Shown here one piece after another: positions 45,422 to 54,484 of a stretch of 64,000 nt of DNA; positions within the stretch are counted from its first letter, which is position 1, and each line of letters starts with the position of its first letter. Position numbers and translations under genes: made by a program. The stretch is from contig NZ_QUCM01000019.1 of the NCBI RefSeq assembly GCF_003473545.1, forward strand, positions 1,528 to 65,527, in the 5' to 3' direction. Below the pieces are notes generated by a model, which was not told where the DNA came from, searched no databases, and was given only the letters and a program-made list of their open reading frames with translations. This DNA is from Clostridium sp. AM22-11AC. GTDB taxonomy: Bacteria > Bacillota > Clostridia > Lachnospirales > Lachnospiraceae.

Positions 45422-46939
45422 ATGATGGAAGGGCAGTTTCATTCCTTGATCGATATATTTAAAACAGGAAAAGAGCAGTATCCGGAAAAGACCGCCATTA
45501 TCATGGGAGAAGATACAAGGACATATGGCCAGATCTTTGACAATGCAAAAAGAATTGCCGGTTTTGTATTGGAAAAAGAGATAAAACCTCAGGATAAAGT
45601 GGCAGTGATCTCCCAGAACCATGTAGACTATATTGAGACTGTTCTGGGTATCATTATGGCAGGCGGGGTGCCAGTAAATATCAACTGGCGCCTTGCTGCT
45701 CCGGAGCTGCACCACCTTCTGCAGTTTAACGAAGTAAAATTGACCTTTTTCCGTTCCAAAGATGAGAGTATTCGAAAGGAAATGGGAGAGCTGACGAAGG
45801 AAATGTGTCAGTGTGTGGATATGGACTGTATCAAAGAGGTTCTTGAAGGTGTAGAGCCTTTAGAACAGTTTATTGAGCGTGAGGATGAAGATGTTTTAAT
45901 GCATCTGCATACAAGCGGTACTACCGGTATGCCAAAGACTGTTCGGTATACAAAGGGACAGTATATGCGGGAACTGACTACCTGTGTACATTCCCTTGGC
46001 TTTGACAAAGATACGGTGTTCCAACTGATGAGCCAGTTATTCCATTCAGCAAGTATTGGTCCTTATTCCATTTTTGCCTGCGGCGGAACCATTGTGCTGT
46101 TCCCGAAGTTTTCACCACAGGAATATTTAAAGAGCATTGAAAAGCATCATGTTACCAGGTTAAGCGCTATTCCTACTGTACTGACTGCTTTGCTTAACCA
46201 GCCGGATTTTGACCGCTATGACCTGAGCAGTATCCATACCATCAGTTATTCCACCTGTCCCATGCCGCCGGAGCTGATCAAACGTGCGTTAAAGCATTTT
46301 AACTGCGGCTTCCAGCAGTCCTATGGCATGACAGAAATGGGTTCTATTGTCACTATGCTTACAGAAGAAGAGCATATTAAGGACAATATGCGATACCTGA
46401 ATTCTGTAGGACGTCCCATTGAAGACCATAAAGTAAAGATCATCGCAGATGATGGTTCTGAATGTGCTCCCGGAGAAACCGGCGAAATTGTAGTGACAGG
46501 TCCTGGCATGATGAAAGATTATTATAAAATGCCGGATGAGACAAAGGAAGTTATGGTAGATGGCTGGTATCATACCCGTGATATGGGCTATCTGGATGAG
46601 AACGGTTATCTTTATATCAGCGGACGCAAGAGCGATATGATCATATCCGGCGGTGAAAATATTTTCCCGCTGGAAGTAGAAAATGTTCTGCGGATGAGAG
46701 AAGACATTGCGGAAGTTTGTGTTCTTGGAGTTCCGGATGACTACTGGGGTGAATCTGTCCAGGCAGTTGTAGTATTAAGACCGGGCAGCAAACTGACACC
46801 GGAAGAGATCCGAACCTTTTGCAGAGGTAAGATCGCCGGTTATAAAATACCAAAGAAAGTATATATCTGGGAAGAACTGCCGAAAAATACCACAGGAAAG
46901 GTTTGTAAGGCAGAAGTGCTTAAGAAGATAGAAATGTAA
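45422..46939 (+). CDS. AMP-dependent acyl-CoA synthetase/ligase
   Basis: The 505-residue ANL enzyme makes acyl-AMP and then acyl-CoA. Motifs appear in order: LHTSGTTGMPKTV (A3, near 160), QQSYGMTEMGS (A5, near 300), GYLDENGYLYISGRKSDMI (A7/A8, near 390), GGENIFPLEVENVL, and PKNTTGKVCKAEVL with the A10 lysine near the end. It resembles CaiC and medium/short-chain acid ligases, but the acid is unknown. Two adjacent ATG codons (45422, 45425) follow AAGGGG. It is last in the operon, before a strong terminator. Confidence 0.92.
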   Translation: MMEGQFHSLIDIFKTGKEQYPEKTAIIMGEDTRTYGQIFDNAKRIAGFVLEKEIKPQDKVAVISQNHVDYIETVLGIIMAGGVPVNINWRLAAPELHHLLQFNEVKLTFFRSKDESIRKEMGELTKEMCQCVDMDCIKEVLEGVEPLEQFIEREDEDVLMHLHTSGTTGMPKTVRYTKGQYMRELTTCVHSLGFDKDTVFQLMSQLFHSASIGPYSIFACGGTIVLFPKFSPQEYLKSIEKHHVTRLSAIPTVLTALLNQPDFDRYDLSSIHTISYSTCPMPPELIKRALKHFNCGFQQSYGMTEMGSIVTMLTEEEHIKDNMRYLNSVGRPIEDHKVKIIADDGSECAPGETGEIVVTGPGMMKDYYKMPDETKEVMVDGWYHTRDMGYLDENGYLYISGRKSDMIISGGENIFPLEVENVLRMREDIAEVCVLGVPDDYWGESVQAVVVLRPGSKLTPEEIRTFCRGKIAGYKIPKKVYIWEELPKNTTGKVCKAEVLKKIEM

Positions 46940-46951
46940 TGTGTGCATAAT

Positions 46952-46990
46952 AAAAGTGCTGCGGTTTTCATAGTCGCAGCACTTTTTAAT
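46952..46990. terminator. Terminator after the ligase gene (bidirectional)
   Basis: AAAAGTGCTGCG and CGCAGCACTTTT form a 12-bp stem with A/T flanks on both sides. It ends the plus-strand ligase operon and can serve the convergent response-regulator gene. Confidence 0.88.
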
Positions 46991-47000
46991 GTCTGTTCTA

Positions 47001-48557
47001 TCATCGGTGATTTTGCACATCCGACGGTGATTTCCCAAAATACCTTTTAAAAGCAGCGCTAAAATAAGCGGCATTTTCATAACCGGTCATAGAGGAGATC
47101 TCGTACATTTTCATGTGTGTGTTTTCCAACAGGTTTTTCGCCCGTTCCATGCGGATCTTGATCAGGTAATCTGTGAAAGTGATCCCGGTTTCATTTTTAA
47201 AGATGGTGCTGAAATAGGAAGTGCTTAAGCATACGGTCCGGGCTACATCTTCAATGGAAAGAGTAGACTCGGAATAATGATGTTTAATATGGTCGATAGC
47301 CTGTTCCACCTGCTTGCCGTATTTGCTTTTTCTTGCATTTAAACTGTCAACAATCTTAAAAAGATTCTGTTTCAGGTTTTCAATACTTTCCTCTAAGGTG
47401 GTGCTGGAAGCTACTTTTTTAAATTCTTCCATAGGATTATCAAATACATCCTGAAGTTCAATTCCCGATGAGCCAAGTTCACTTGCAAGGTCTGTATACA
47501 GACGGCTGATGGAAAAGGTCATATACAGGTAGCTTTCCCTGCCGCACTGACGAAGGTTTTCTTTCAGCTGTAAAAGTTCCCGTTCCAGTCCCTTTTTATC
47601 CTGTTTTTTGATCAGGGAGATCAGGGTGGTGCCGGAAAGGGGAAGCTTGGGAGAAGGATCAGCCTCTTTTCCAATATAGGAAACTACTTCCTCATAGAAA
47701 ATATCAGAGTTGGTGCCTTTGATAAAATGCAGCTTTAATGCTTCTGCCACGCTTTTCATACTTTCGTTTAAACGGTTAAGATTGTGGCACAGGTTTCCGG
47801 AGGCAATGATCACATCACAGTTCTGACCGTCGTAAGGAAAGATCTTCCGGACAGAATCAATGAGTATTTTCCTCAAAGTGATCAGCTCCAGCTTGGAACC
47901 GGATAACAGTGCCAGAGTGTAGCTGTTGTGCCTGGAATCTAAAAGGTAACATCCAGGCTGGCATAATGATGTACTGAAGGCTGAAAATTTCTGTTCTTCT
48001 TCATAGCGGATGTCGTTAGAACGTCTTTTCAGGCTTTCTTCGTCCATGGTAATATGTAAAGCACAGCAGTAGGAGCCGGGATCCAGATCCAGGTCAGGAC
48101 TTGGTGCAGGAAGGTCAGAAGCATCCTGCGTGACAATGCTTCGCAGGTATTCTGTGATCATGAGACGTTTGTCATAATGAAGCTGGCTGCAGTGAAGAAC
48201 TGCATTTTCAAGGACACGGCAGAACTGGTCTACATCAATAGGCTTTAAAATGTAGTCAAATGCCTGCAGGTGCATGGCAGTGCGGGCATACTGGAAATCA
48301 TCGTAAGCGCTGATGATCAGGATCACTATGTTGGGATTTAGTTCCCGGGCCTTTTTGGAAAGTTCCAGACCATCCATATAAGGCATACGGATATCGGTGA
48401 TCAGAAGGTCCGGCGGGTTTTTCTGGATCAGTTCCCAGGCTTCATTTCCATCGGCAGCAGTAGCTGTCAGTTCAATACCTAAGTCCTTCCATTTGATCTG
48501 ACTGGAAAGTCCTTCCAGTATAATTTCATTGTCATCACACAGGATTGCTTGGAACAT
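47001..48557 (-). CDS. YesN-type response regulator with AraC DNA-binding domain
   Basis: 518 residues. An N-terminal receiver domain has acidic D8-D9, the phospho-acceptor D55 in LLITDIRMPYMDG and the Lys in YILKPID. A long linker region follows, and the C-terminal 100 residues contain two AraC-type helix-turn-helix units (STLSIEDVARTVCLSTSYFS, then FSAAFKRYFGKSP). GAGAGGTG precedes ATG 48557. It overlaps the kinase gene by 23 bp. It most likely activates the divergently placed hydrolase/ABC operon at 52273, where 21-bp-spaced direct repeats lie. Its kinase is disrupted by a stop. Confidence 0.92.
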   Translation of the reverse strand: MFQAILCDDNEIILEGLSSQIKWKDLGIELTATAADGNEAWELIQKNPPDLLITDIRMPYMDGLELSKKARELNPNIVILIISAYDDFQYARTAMHLQAFDYILKPIDVDQFCRVLENAVLHCSQLHYDKRLMITEYLRSIVTQDASDLPAPSPDLDLDPGSYCCALHITMDEESLKRRSNDIRYEEEQKFSAFSTSLCQPGCYLLDSRHNSYTLALLSGSKLELITLRKILIDSVRKIFPYDGQNCDVIIASGNLCHNLNRLNESMKSVAEALKLHFIKGTNSDIFYEEVVSYIGKEADPSPKLPLSGTTLISLIKKQDKKGLERELLQLKENLRQCGRESYLYMTFSISRLYTDLASELGSSGIELQDVFDNPMEEFKKVASSTTLEESIENLKQNLFKIVDSLNARKSKYGKQVEQAIDHIKHHYSESTLSIEDVARTVCLSTSYFSTIFKNETGITFTDYLIKIRMERAKNLLENTHMKMYEISSMTGYENAAYFSAAFKRYFGKSPSDVQNHR

Positions 48558-50340
48558 AAGGTTCACCTCTCTCAAGTTTTGGTATTTTCAGTGTAATTTC
48601 GGTGCCTATGTCAGGATCGGAATCAATGTTCAGACCGAAATCGGGGCCATAGAAAATGCGGATCCTTTCATTTACATTGTAAAGTCCGTATCCGGAGTCC
48701 TGCTTGTCCGGCTGACGGGGAGCGTTTATTTGCTTTCGCAGTATTTCCAGCGTTTCAGGGGACATGCCCTTACTGATATCCTGTACAGAAAGAAGCAGGC
48801 AGTCTCCATTTTCACGGATGCTCACATGAATATGGACCTTTTCATCTGGAAGGGGAACGGCATGTAAAATGGCGTTTTCTGCCAGAGGCTGCAGTAACAG
48901 TTTGGGGGTCTGGTACTGATACAGGGACGGGTCACATTCAATGGAATAAGTGAATTTTTTGCTGTAGATCATATTGGAGATAAAAAGGTAACTTCCAATA
49001 TGCTTTAATTCATCTTCGATGGTGATGATCTCCCGTCCTTTACTCAGGGAGATCTTAAATAATGTGGACAGCTCCGTTAACATTTTCTCTGCGTCTTTAT
49101 TTTTCCCCATACGCAGAAATCAGATTACAGAGTCCAGGGAATTGTAGAGAAAATGAGGCTGTATCTGTGCCTGTAATGCCTTAAATTCCGAATTTCGCAG
49201 TTTTTTCTGTTCTTCATAGATCTGGCTGATCAGTTCCTGGATCTTATTTAACATGTGGTTAAAATTGTTACCCAGCCGTCCAAGTTCATCTGCGGGAGGT
49301 TCCGAATAACGAACGGAAAAATCCCCGGCTTCTACCGCCTCCATCATAGTACAGAGAGTCTGAATGGGGCGGTATACAGACTGGGAGATACGCAGGGAAA
49401 TATACAGGGCGGAAAATGCAATGATCAAAAGGACCAGCAAAAGGATCGTGGTCAGCTCTTTGGTACTTTGTGCCAGATATCTGCGGCTGATCACACCTGC
49501 AATACACCAGCCGGAACGATTTAATGTGCGGCCTACTACCAGATATTCCCTGTTGGGTATGACCACAGAACGGGTATCTGCGTCTTTGGCAGCCTGAAGG
49601 ATCTGACCGGTTAGTTCATCAGATACGGAAACTGGAAAATGGGAATTATTTCCAGATTGGAAAAGTATATTTCCCTGAGCATCTAAAAGATAGACAGCAC
49701 CGCTGTTTAAACTGTCCTGTATCTTTTTTGTCAGGTCATCTTCTTTTATATCCGCACAGATCACGCCGTTGATCCGTCCGGTAGCCTTGTCAGAAGAAGG
49801 AAGTCCCACAGAGATAAAACGGTCTTCAATGGAGCTGCGCACAATAAAACTGCCTTCATGCGGGGAAAACCAGATGGATTCAGGGGAATTTTTAATCTTC
49901 TGGTACCATTTGGAGTCTCTGGGATCATCCGGTTTGAAAGAGTAATAGTTGGATTTATAGCGGCCGCCATTTTCACCTAAAACATATACTCCGAAAATGT
50001 CTTTGCGGTAGGTGGAAAGGGAAGCCATATCCATGCTTCCGGAAAGATCCAGGGAATACTGGCTGGATACGGAGTTAAATTTCACACGCAGATTTTCCTG
50101 TATCTTAATATCACGGGTCAGCGCATCACATAGCTGCCAGGTATCATTTAGCAGACTGTCAATGTCATTACAGATCAGATCAATGGTCTCTACAGAGGAT
50201 TTTTCCGTCATGTCAGTAATAAAACGGTTGTAGAGCCTGTAAGTAGTGATACCGATCAGAAGCACCGGGATAAAGGAAAGGACAATGAAGGAAAGCAGGA
50301 GCTTTTTTCTGAAAGAGAGTTTGATGTGGAAATCATTCAT
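48535..50340 (-). pseudogene. YesM/LytS-type sensor histidine kinase interrupted by an in-frame TGA
   Basis: One 602-codon frame contains a single TGA at 49122-49120. The upstream 406 residues have two transmembrane segments, an extracytoplasmic dCache-like sensor, a HAMP domain (near 325-375) and the His box QAQIQPHFLYNSLDSVI with the phospho-acceptor His. The downstream 191 residues (after FLR, from MGKNKDAEKML) hold the ATPase N, G1 and G2 regions (LQPLAENAILHA, GYGLYNVNERI). Homologues have Trp after LDSVI, so TGG to TGA is the simplest explanation. Without readthrough, the ATP-binding domain is lost from the sensor. Confidence 0.88.
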
Positions 50341-50372
50341 AATAATGAAAACGCCTTTCTTTTAATATGCCG

Positions 50373-51371
50373 TTAATAAGCAGTAGGAAAATAGCTGACG
50401 GCATTTGCTTCTGTAATAATATTGTAAGGGATGATCACCGTAGGAAATGGAGTGTATCCCCGTTCCCGCTGATTGATCAGGGTTTCTACAATAAATCCCC
50501 ATTTTGGATTGCTTTCCACCGTTCCTAAATATTCCCCTGCAATGATCGCCTTGCACACATCCTGGATCCCGTTGATGGATACAATAGAAATGTCATTGGG
50601 AGACAGACCGGCTGTTTTGATTGCCTGAAGGGCACCAAGGCCGTCTTCGTCGCTGTGAGCGAAAACTGCCTGGACGCTTTTGTGGGAGTCACTGGTTTTT
50701 ACCAGGGCATTTTCCATGGCTTTCTGGGCTGTTACACGGTCAAAATTTCCGTATTCTGTGTCAATGATATGCAGCTGCGGATAGTTTTTCAAAGCCTGGT
50801 GAAAGCCTTTGGAGCGGGCTTTGGCAGAGGGAGAGCTTTCCGTACCGTAGATCTCTACAATGTTGCAGGAGCGGCCGGCATATTTTTCAGCTAGCAGCTG
50901 GGCGCAGATCGCTCCTTCCCGCAGATAATCCGCTGAGATCCGGGACATATACAGATCCCGGTCAATAGTATCAGCAGATTGTTCAATAAGGATAACAGGT
51001 ATTCCTGCTTCTTTTGCACTTTCAAGGGCAGGAACAAGGGCATCCAGATCTGCGGGAACGATTACCAGATAGTCTACTTTTTCACGGATCAGTTCTGTAA
51101 TGTCTTCCTGCTGCCATTTTGCGGTGTATTCTTCCGGCTCATGGTAGATAAAGTCAATATTACTGGGGCCAAAGGCTTCACGAAAACTGTTGATCTGGGT
51201 AGTCCGCCAGGGATTATCTGTTTCAATCTGTGAAAATCCTACTGTTATGTGATCGTCAACGTGATTCACCACATCAGGCAGCGGAATGGAGCTGGTGTAA
51301 ATAGTGTAGACTAACAGGAACAAAAGAACGGCAATGATCATCAGACACCAGTTCTTTTTTAGAAAAGTCAT
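50373..51371 (-). CDS. Membrane-anchored periplasmic-binding-like sensor protein
   Basis: 332 residues: an uncleaved N-terminal membrane helix (LMIIAVLLFLLVYTIYTS) followed by a type I sugar-binding-like fold (ITVGFSQIETDNPWRTTQI; DYLVIVPADLDALVPALESA; AVFAHSDEDGLGALQAIK; VSINGIQDV). There is no lipobox, and it lies directly upstream of the kinase in the same operon, so I infer a ligand-sensing accessory to the two-component system rather than a transport component. It resembles the lipoprotein at 53255 in fold, and the two probably recognise the same or related ligands. Confidence 0.8.
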   Translation of the reverse strand: MTFLKKNWCLMIIAVLLFLLVYTIYTSSIPLPDVVNHVDDHITVGFSQIETDNPWRTTQINSFREAFGPSNIDFIYHEPEEYTAKWQQEDITELIREKVDYLVIVPADLDALVPALESAKEAGIPVILIEQSADTIDRDLYMSRISADYLREGAICAQLLAEKYAGRSCNIVEIYGTESSPSAKARSKGFHQALKNYPQLHIIDTEYGNFDRVTAQKAMENALVKTSDSHKSVQAVFAHSDEDGLGALQAIKTAGLSPNDISIVSINGIQDVCKAIIAGEYLGTVESNPKWGFIVETLINQRERGYTPFPTVIIPYNIITEANAVSYFPTAY

Positions 51372-51395
51372 AAATAAACCTCCCAGAGTTATTCC

Positions 51396-52064
51396 CTAAA
51401 ACTCGGCCCACATGGTGACAGGACAGCTGTCGATCCCTACAATGATCAGCGGGACAGCTGCAGCCTGTTTTAAAAAGCCTTCCGGCAGTTCTTCCATGTT
51501 GATATCTTCTACAATGCAGATGTAGCCGGGCTGGTACATGCCAAGCATGATCTGATGGGCCAGATCGCCGTCTTTTCCGTCACTGTAAGAAGCAAGGGAA
51601 ACAAAATCCAGGCCAATGGCTTTCAGATTTGGGAAATTTTCACGTAAATAGGTTGCTGCAGCGCTTCCAACGGCCGGTCCGTTATTTTCATAAACAGAAG
51701 GATCGCTTTTGCGTTTCTTCCAGAAACCGGTGCGTAAAAAGAGAAAATCTGCCTGTGCGATCTGGTCCTTGTAAGGCATCAGATCTTCGATCAGGATCTT
51801 TTCACCGGCTTTTTTAGGAACGTCGATCACAAGAGGTTTCTGATAGAAGAAACGTTCCACGGGAACTTTGTCCAGAGAAATACCATTTGGATTAAAGTGC
51901 ATAGGGCCGTCCAGATGAGTACCGTAGTGATTAAAAAGATGGATAGTAGCCGTATTTGCGGTATCTCCTTTTGCAATGGAAGTATGAGGTTCCAGAGAAC
52001 AGGTTGGGTTTCCCGGCCAGGTAGGATCTCCGTCTTTAATAGGATATGAAAGAATTTTAAACAT
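51396..52064 (-). CDS. Cyclase-family metal-dependent hydrolase (kynurenine formamidase-like)
   Basis: 222 residues with the family metal/catalytic signature NHYGTHLDGPMHF (near 45), corresponding to HxGTHxDxPxH, and the C-terminal VGIDSCPV segment. Family members hydrolyse amides, lactones or cyclic substrates such as N-formylkynurenine and isatin. It leads the minus-strand operon that continues into the sensor and two-component genes. Together with the divergent amidohydrolase it suggests a substrate with hydrolysable amide, ester or ring bonds. The exact reaction is unknown. Confidence 0.85.
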   Translation of the reverse strand: MFKILSYPIKDGDPTWPGNPTCSLEPHTSIAKGDTANTATIHLFNHYGTHLDGPMHFNPNGISLDKVPVERFFYQKPLVIDVPKKAGEKILIEDLMPYKDQIAQADFLFLRTGFWKKRKSDPSVYENNGPAVGSAAATYLRENFPNLKAIGLDFVSLASYSDGKDGDLAHQIMLGMYQPGYICIVEDINMEELPEGFLKQAAAVPLIIVGIDSCPVTMWAEF

Positions 52065-52139
52065 AAAAATACCTCCTGCTTATTCACGTATTTTAATCTG
52101 TAAACATTAAAACATGATTTTATAAGAGCGTCAATAAAA

Positions 52140-52204
52140 TCAAATGAAATCAAAATATTTTCAAATGAAATCACATATACAGAAAAATATGTACAGGCTA
52201 TACT
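52140..52204 (+). promoter_or_regulatory. Direct repeats and promoter ahead of the hydrolase/ABC operon
   Basis: TCAAATGAAATCA occurs twice, at 52140-52152 and 52161-52173, exactly 21 bp apart (two helical turns), which is typical of AraC-family binding sites. A -10-like TATACT lies at 52199-52204, and no good -35 is present where the second repeat ends, as expected for an activated promoter. The YesN-type regulator encoded nearby is the natural candidate to bind. Confidence 0.65.
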
Positions 52205-52272
52205 AAGAACAGATCAGAAAACACGAAAAAATGTACAAAAACACAAGAGATGTGAAAAGAAAGGTCAATGTT

Positions 52273-53172
52273 ATGAAAGTCATCGACATACATGCTCACA
52301 TTTATGAAAAGGTAGCTGGTATCACACAGGGACAGCCAATGTCATCTACCAGCCAGGGAAAGGTTACGATCGGTAACAGGGAGATTCAGTTTCTTCCCCC
52401 TTCCTTTGAACGCAGCTGCAGTACGGCAGAAGCGCTGATCGCCTATATGGACTGGTGCGGAATTGAAAAAGCGCTGCTTATGCCAAATCCATTTTATGGC
52501 TATCACAATTATTATTTTAAAGAAAGTGTAAAAAAGTATCCGGACCGCTTAAGGGGCGTAGCTCTGGTGGATATTATGAAAGGTAAGGCGGCAGCAGAGG
52601 AACTGGCTCAGATCTATGACGAAGGCATCCTTTTTGGTATGAAGATCGAAGTAGACAGTACGTTTCAGTGCGCACCGGGAACAAGGCTTGCAGATCCAAA
52701 ACTTGCACCTGTATGGGACTGTTGTGAACAATATCATCAGCCCATGTTCATCCATATGTTCCGCAGGGAAGATATTGTGGATCTGGAACTGCTGGCAAAG
52801 ACCTATCCCCATATTACATTTGTAATATGCCATATGGGAGCAGATATCTGCTTCAGGGCAGGGATGCCAAAGAGAAATTATGAAAAAGTCCTTCAGATCG
52901 TAAAAGAATATGAAAATGTTTATATTGATACATCTACAGTTCCGGACTATTATGAGGAAGAGTATCCATGGAAAACATCTGTGAACATTATCGAAGAATG
53001 TTACCGGAAGGTAGGCGCTGATAAGATGATGTGGGCTTCTGATTATCCGGGAATGTTAAAGAAAGGAACTTTAAATCAGCTGATCCGTCTGGTAACAGAG
53101 GAGTGCAAGAATATTCCGGAATCAGCCAAGGAAAAGATCATGGCAGAAAATGCCAGAAGGTTGTTTTTTTAA
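52273..53172 (+). CDS. Amidohydrolase family (amidohydrolase_2) metal-dependent hydrolase
   Basis: 299 residues of TIM-barrel type. The metal-binding HxH is in IDIHAHIYEK at the start, a histidine in QPMFIHMFRRED near 160, another in VICHMGAD near 190, and the barrel Asp in MMWASDYPGML near 258. The family covers hydrolases, lactonases and non-oxidative decarboxylases. ATG 52273 is chosen over 52231 because the family begins at the HxH strand. It is first in the operon with the binding lipoprotein and ABC importer, so it probably processes the imported compound. Confidence 0.87.
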   Translation: MKVIDIHAHIYEKVAGITQGQPMSSTSQGKVTIGNREIQFLPPSFERSCSTAEALIAYMDWCGIEKALLMPNPFYGYHNYYFKESVKKYPDRLRGVALVDIMKGKAAAEELAQIYDEGILFGMKIEVDSTFQCAPGTRLADPKLAPVWDCCEQYHQPMFIHMFRREDIVDLELLAKTYPHITFVICHMGADICFRAGMPKRNYEKVLQIVKEYENVYIDTSTVPDYYEEEYPWKTSVNIIEECYRKVGADKMMWASDYPGMLKKGTLNQLIRLVTEECKNIPESAKEKIMAENARRLFF

Positions 53173-53254
53173 AAGCTGTTTTTAAGATTGATATGGTTCT
53201 GCAGGCAGCAGAATGAGATAAAATCATTAATCACATCAAAGGAGAGGTAACAGT

Positions 53255-54367
53255 ATGAGAAAAAAAGTAGTAGCAATGGGGTTAGCAGCAATGATGGCAA
53301 TGAGTCTGGCGGCTTGCAGCTCAGGAGGATCTTCCACATCAACTACAGCAGCAGGAAGCTCAGCAGAGGCAACTACAGCAGCTGCGGCTGCATCTTCTGA
53401 AGAAAGCAAAAAAGAAGAAGCAAAGGGAGATGGTAAAGGATATGTAGTAGCGCTTTGCAACTATTCTATCGGAAACTCATGGCGTGCCCAGATGGAGCAG
53501 GAATTTGTATCTGAAGCAGAAAAATTAAAATCAGAAGGCGTTGTAAGTGAATATTATATCACCAACTCTAATGAAGATATTAACAAGCAGATCAGTGATA
53601 TGCAGGATCTGATCACAAAGAAGGTAGATGCTATTGTAATTACTGCAGCATCTCCAACTGCTCTGGCACCTGTTGTAGAAGAAGCAACAGAAGCTGGTAT
53701 TAAGGTTGTATCTTTTGATAACGTAGTTGATACAGACGAGCAGGTAGCAACTGTTGGTATTGATGAAACAGAATTTGGACGCATTGGTGCTGAGTGGCTG
53801 GCTGAAAAACTGGATGGCAAGGGCAAGATCATTGTATTAAATGGTATTGCCGGTGCAGCAACAGACTCCTTACGTTGGGGCGGTGCTGAAGAAGTATTTA
53901 AGAACTATCCGGATATTGAAGTTTTAGGTTCTGCAAATGCATCCTGGGACTATGCACAGGGCAAGGCAGCTGTTGAGTCCATGCTTTCCGCTTATCCTGA
54001 GATTGATGGTGTATGGTCACAGGGCGGTGCTATGACACAGGGAGCAATTGATGCTTTCATCGCAGCAGGACGTGATCTGGTTCCTATGACCAGTGAAGGC
54101 AACAATGGTGCATTAAAGGCATGGTATGAAAATCGCGATAACGGCTTAAGCTGCATCGCTCCTTCTAACCCAACTTACACCAGTGCAGAAGCTCTTCGTA
54201 CTGTAATTAAGGCTTTAGATGGTGAAGATGTTCCAAAGAACGTAGTTATGGATATTGAAACAGTTACTGAGGATAACCTGGAGGATTACTACCGCCCGGA
54301 TATGCCAGACAGCTTCTGGGTATTAACAGAGCTGGATGATGAAGCACTTCAGAAACTTTACAAGTAA
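53255..54367 (+). CDS. ABC transporter substrate-binding lipoprotein (sugar-type, RbsB-like)
   Basis: 370 residues with a lipoprotein signal peptide (lipobox LAAC, Cys near residue 21), a Ser/Thr/Ala/Lys-rich linker to about residue 63, and a type I periplasmic-binding fold (VVALCNYSIGNSWRAQMEQ; DAIVITAASPTALAPVVEEA; GIDETEFGRIGAEWLAEKL; DGVWSQGGAMTQGAIDAF). It is anchored outside the membrane and delivers ligand to the two permeases downstream. A GGAGAGG site precedes ATG 53255. The ligand need not be a sugar, given the adjoining hydrolases. Confidence 0.92.
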   Translation: MRKKVVAMGLAAMMAMSLAACSSGGSSTSTTAAGSSAEATTAAAAASSEESKKEEAKGDGKGYVVALCNYSIGNSWRAQMEQEFVSEAEKLKSEGVVSEYYITNSNEDINKQISDMQDLITKKVDAIVITAASPTALAPVVEEATEAGIKVVSFDNVVDTDEQVATVGIDETEFGRIGAEWLAEKLDGKGKIIVLNGIAGAATDSLRWGGAEEVFKNYPDIEVLGSANASWDYAQGKAAVESMLSAYPEIDGVWSQGGAMTQGAIDAFIAAGRDLVPMTSEGNNGALKAWYENRDNGLSCIAPSNPTYTSAEALRTVIKALDGEDVPKNVVMDIETVTEDNLEDYYRPDMPDSFWVLTELDDEALQKLYK

Positions 54368-54388
54368 TCCGGAATAAAAGAAATAAAC

Positions 54389-54423
54389 AAGGGGCTGCCG
54401 CAAAGAAACTTGCAGCAGCCCTT
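54389..54423 (+). terminator. Intercistronic hairpin after the binding-protein gene
   Basis: An AAGGGGCTGCCGCAAAG arm pairs with CTTGCAGCAGCCCTTT. The element closely resembles the one at 30736-30774. It lies between the highly used binding protein and the ATPase gene, a usual place for partial termination or 3'-end protection. Confidence 0.65.
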
Positions 54424-54484
54424 TAAAGAATATGTCCTCCCGGAATCTTGGGAGCATATGGATATGTTGAGGAGGAGGTCTATC

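Noticed and set aside
49120..49122. TGA as a selenocysteine codon
   Set aside because: The position corresponds to Trp in related kinases, there is no redox site, and no SECIS-like hairpin was recognised downstream.
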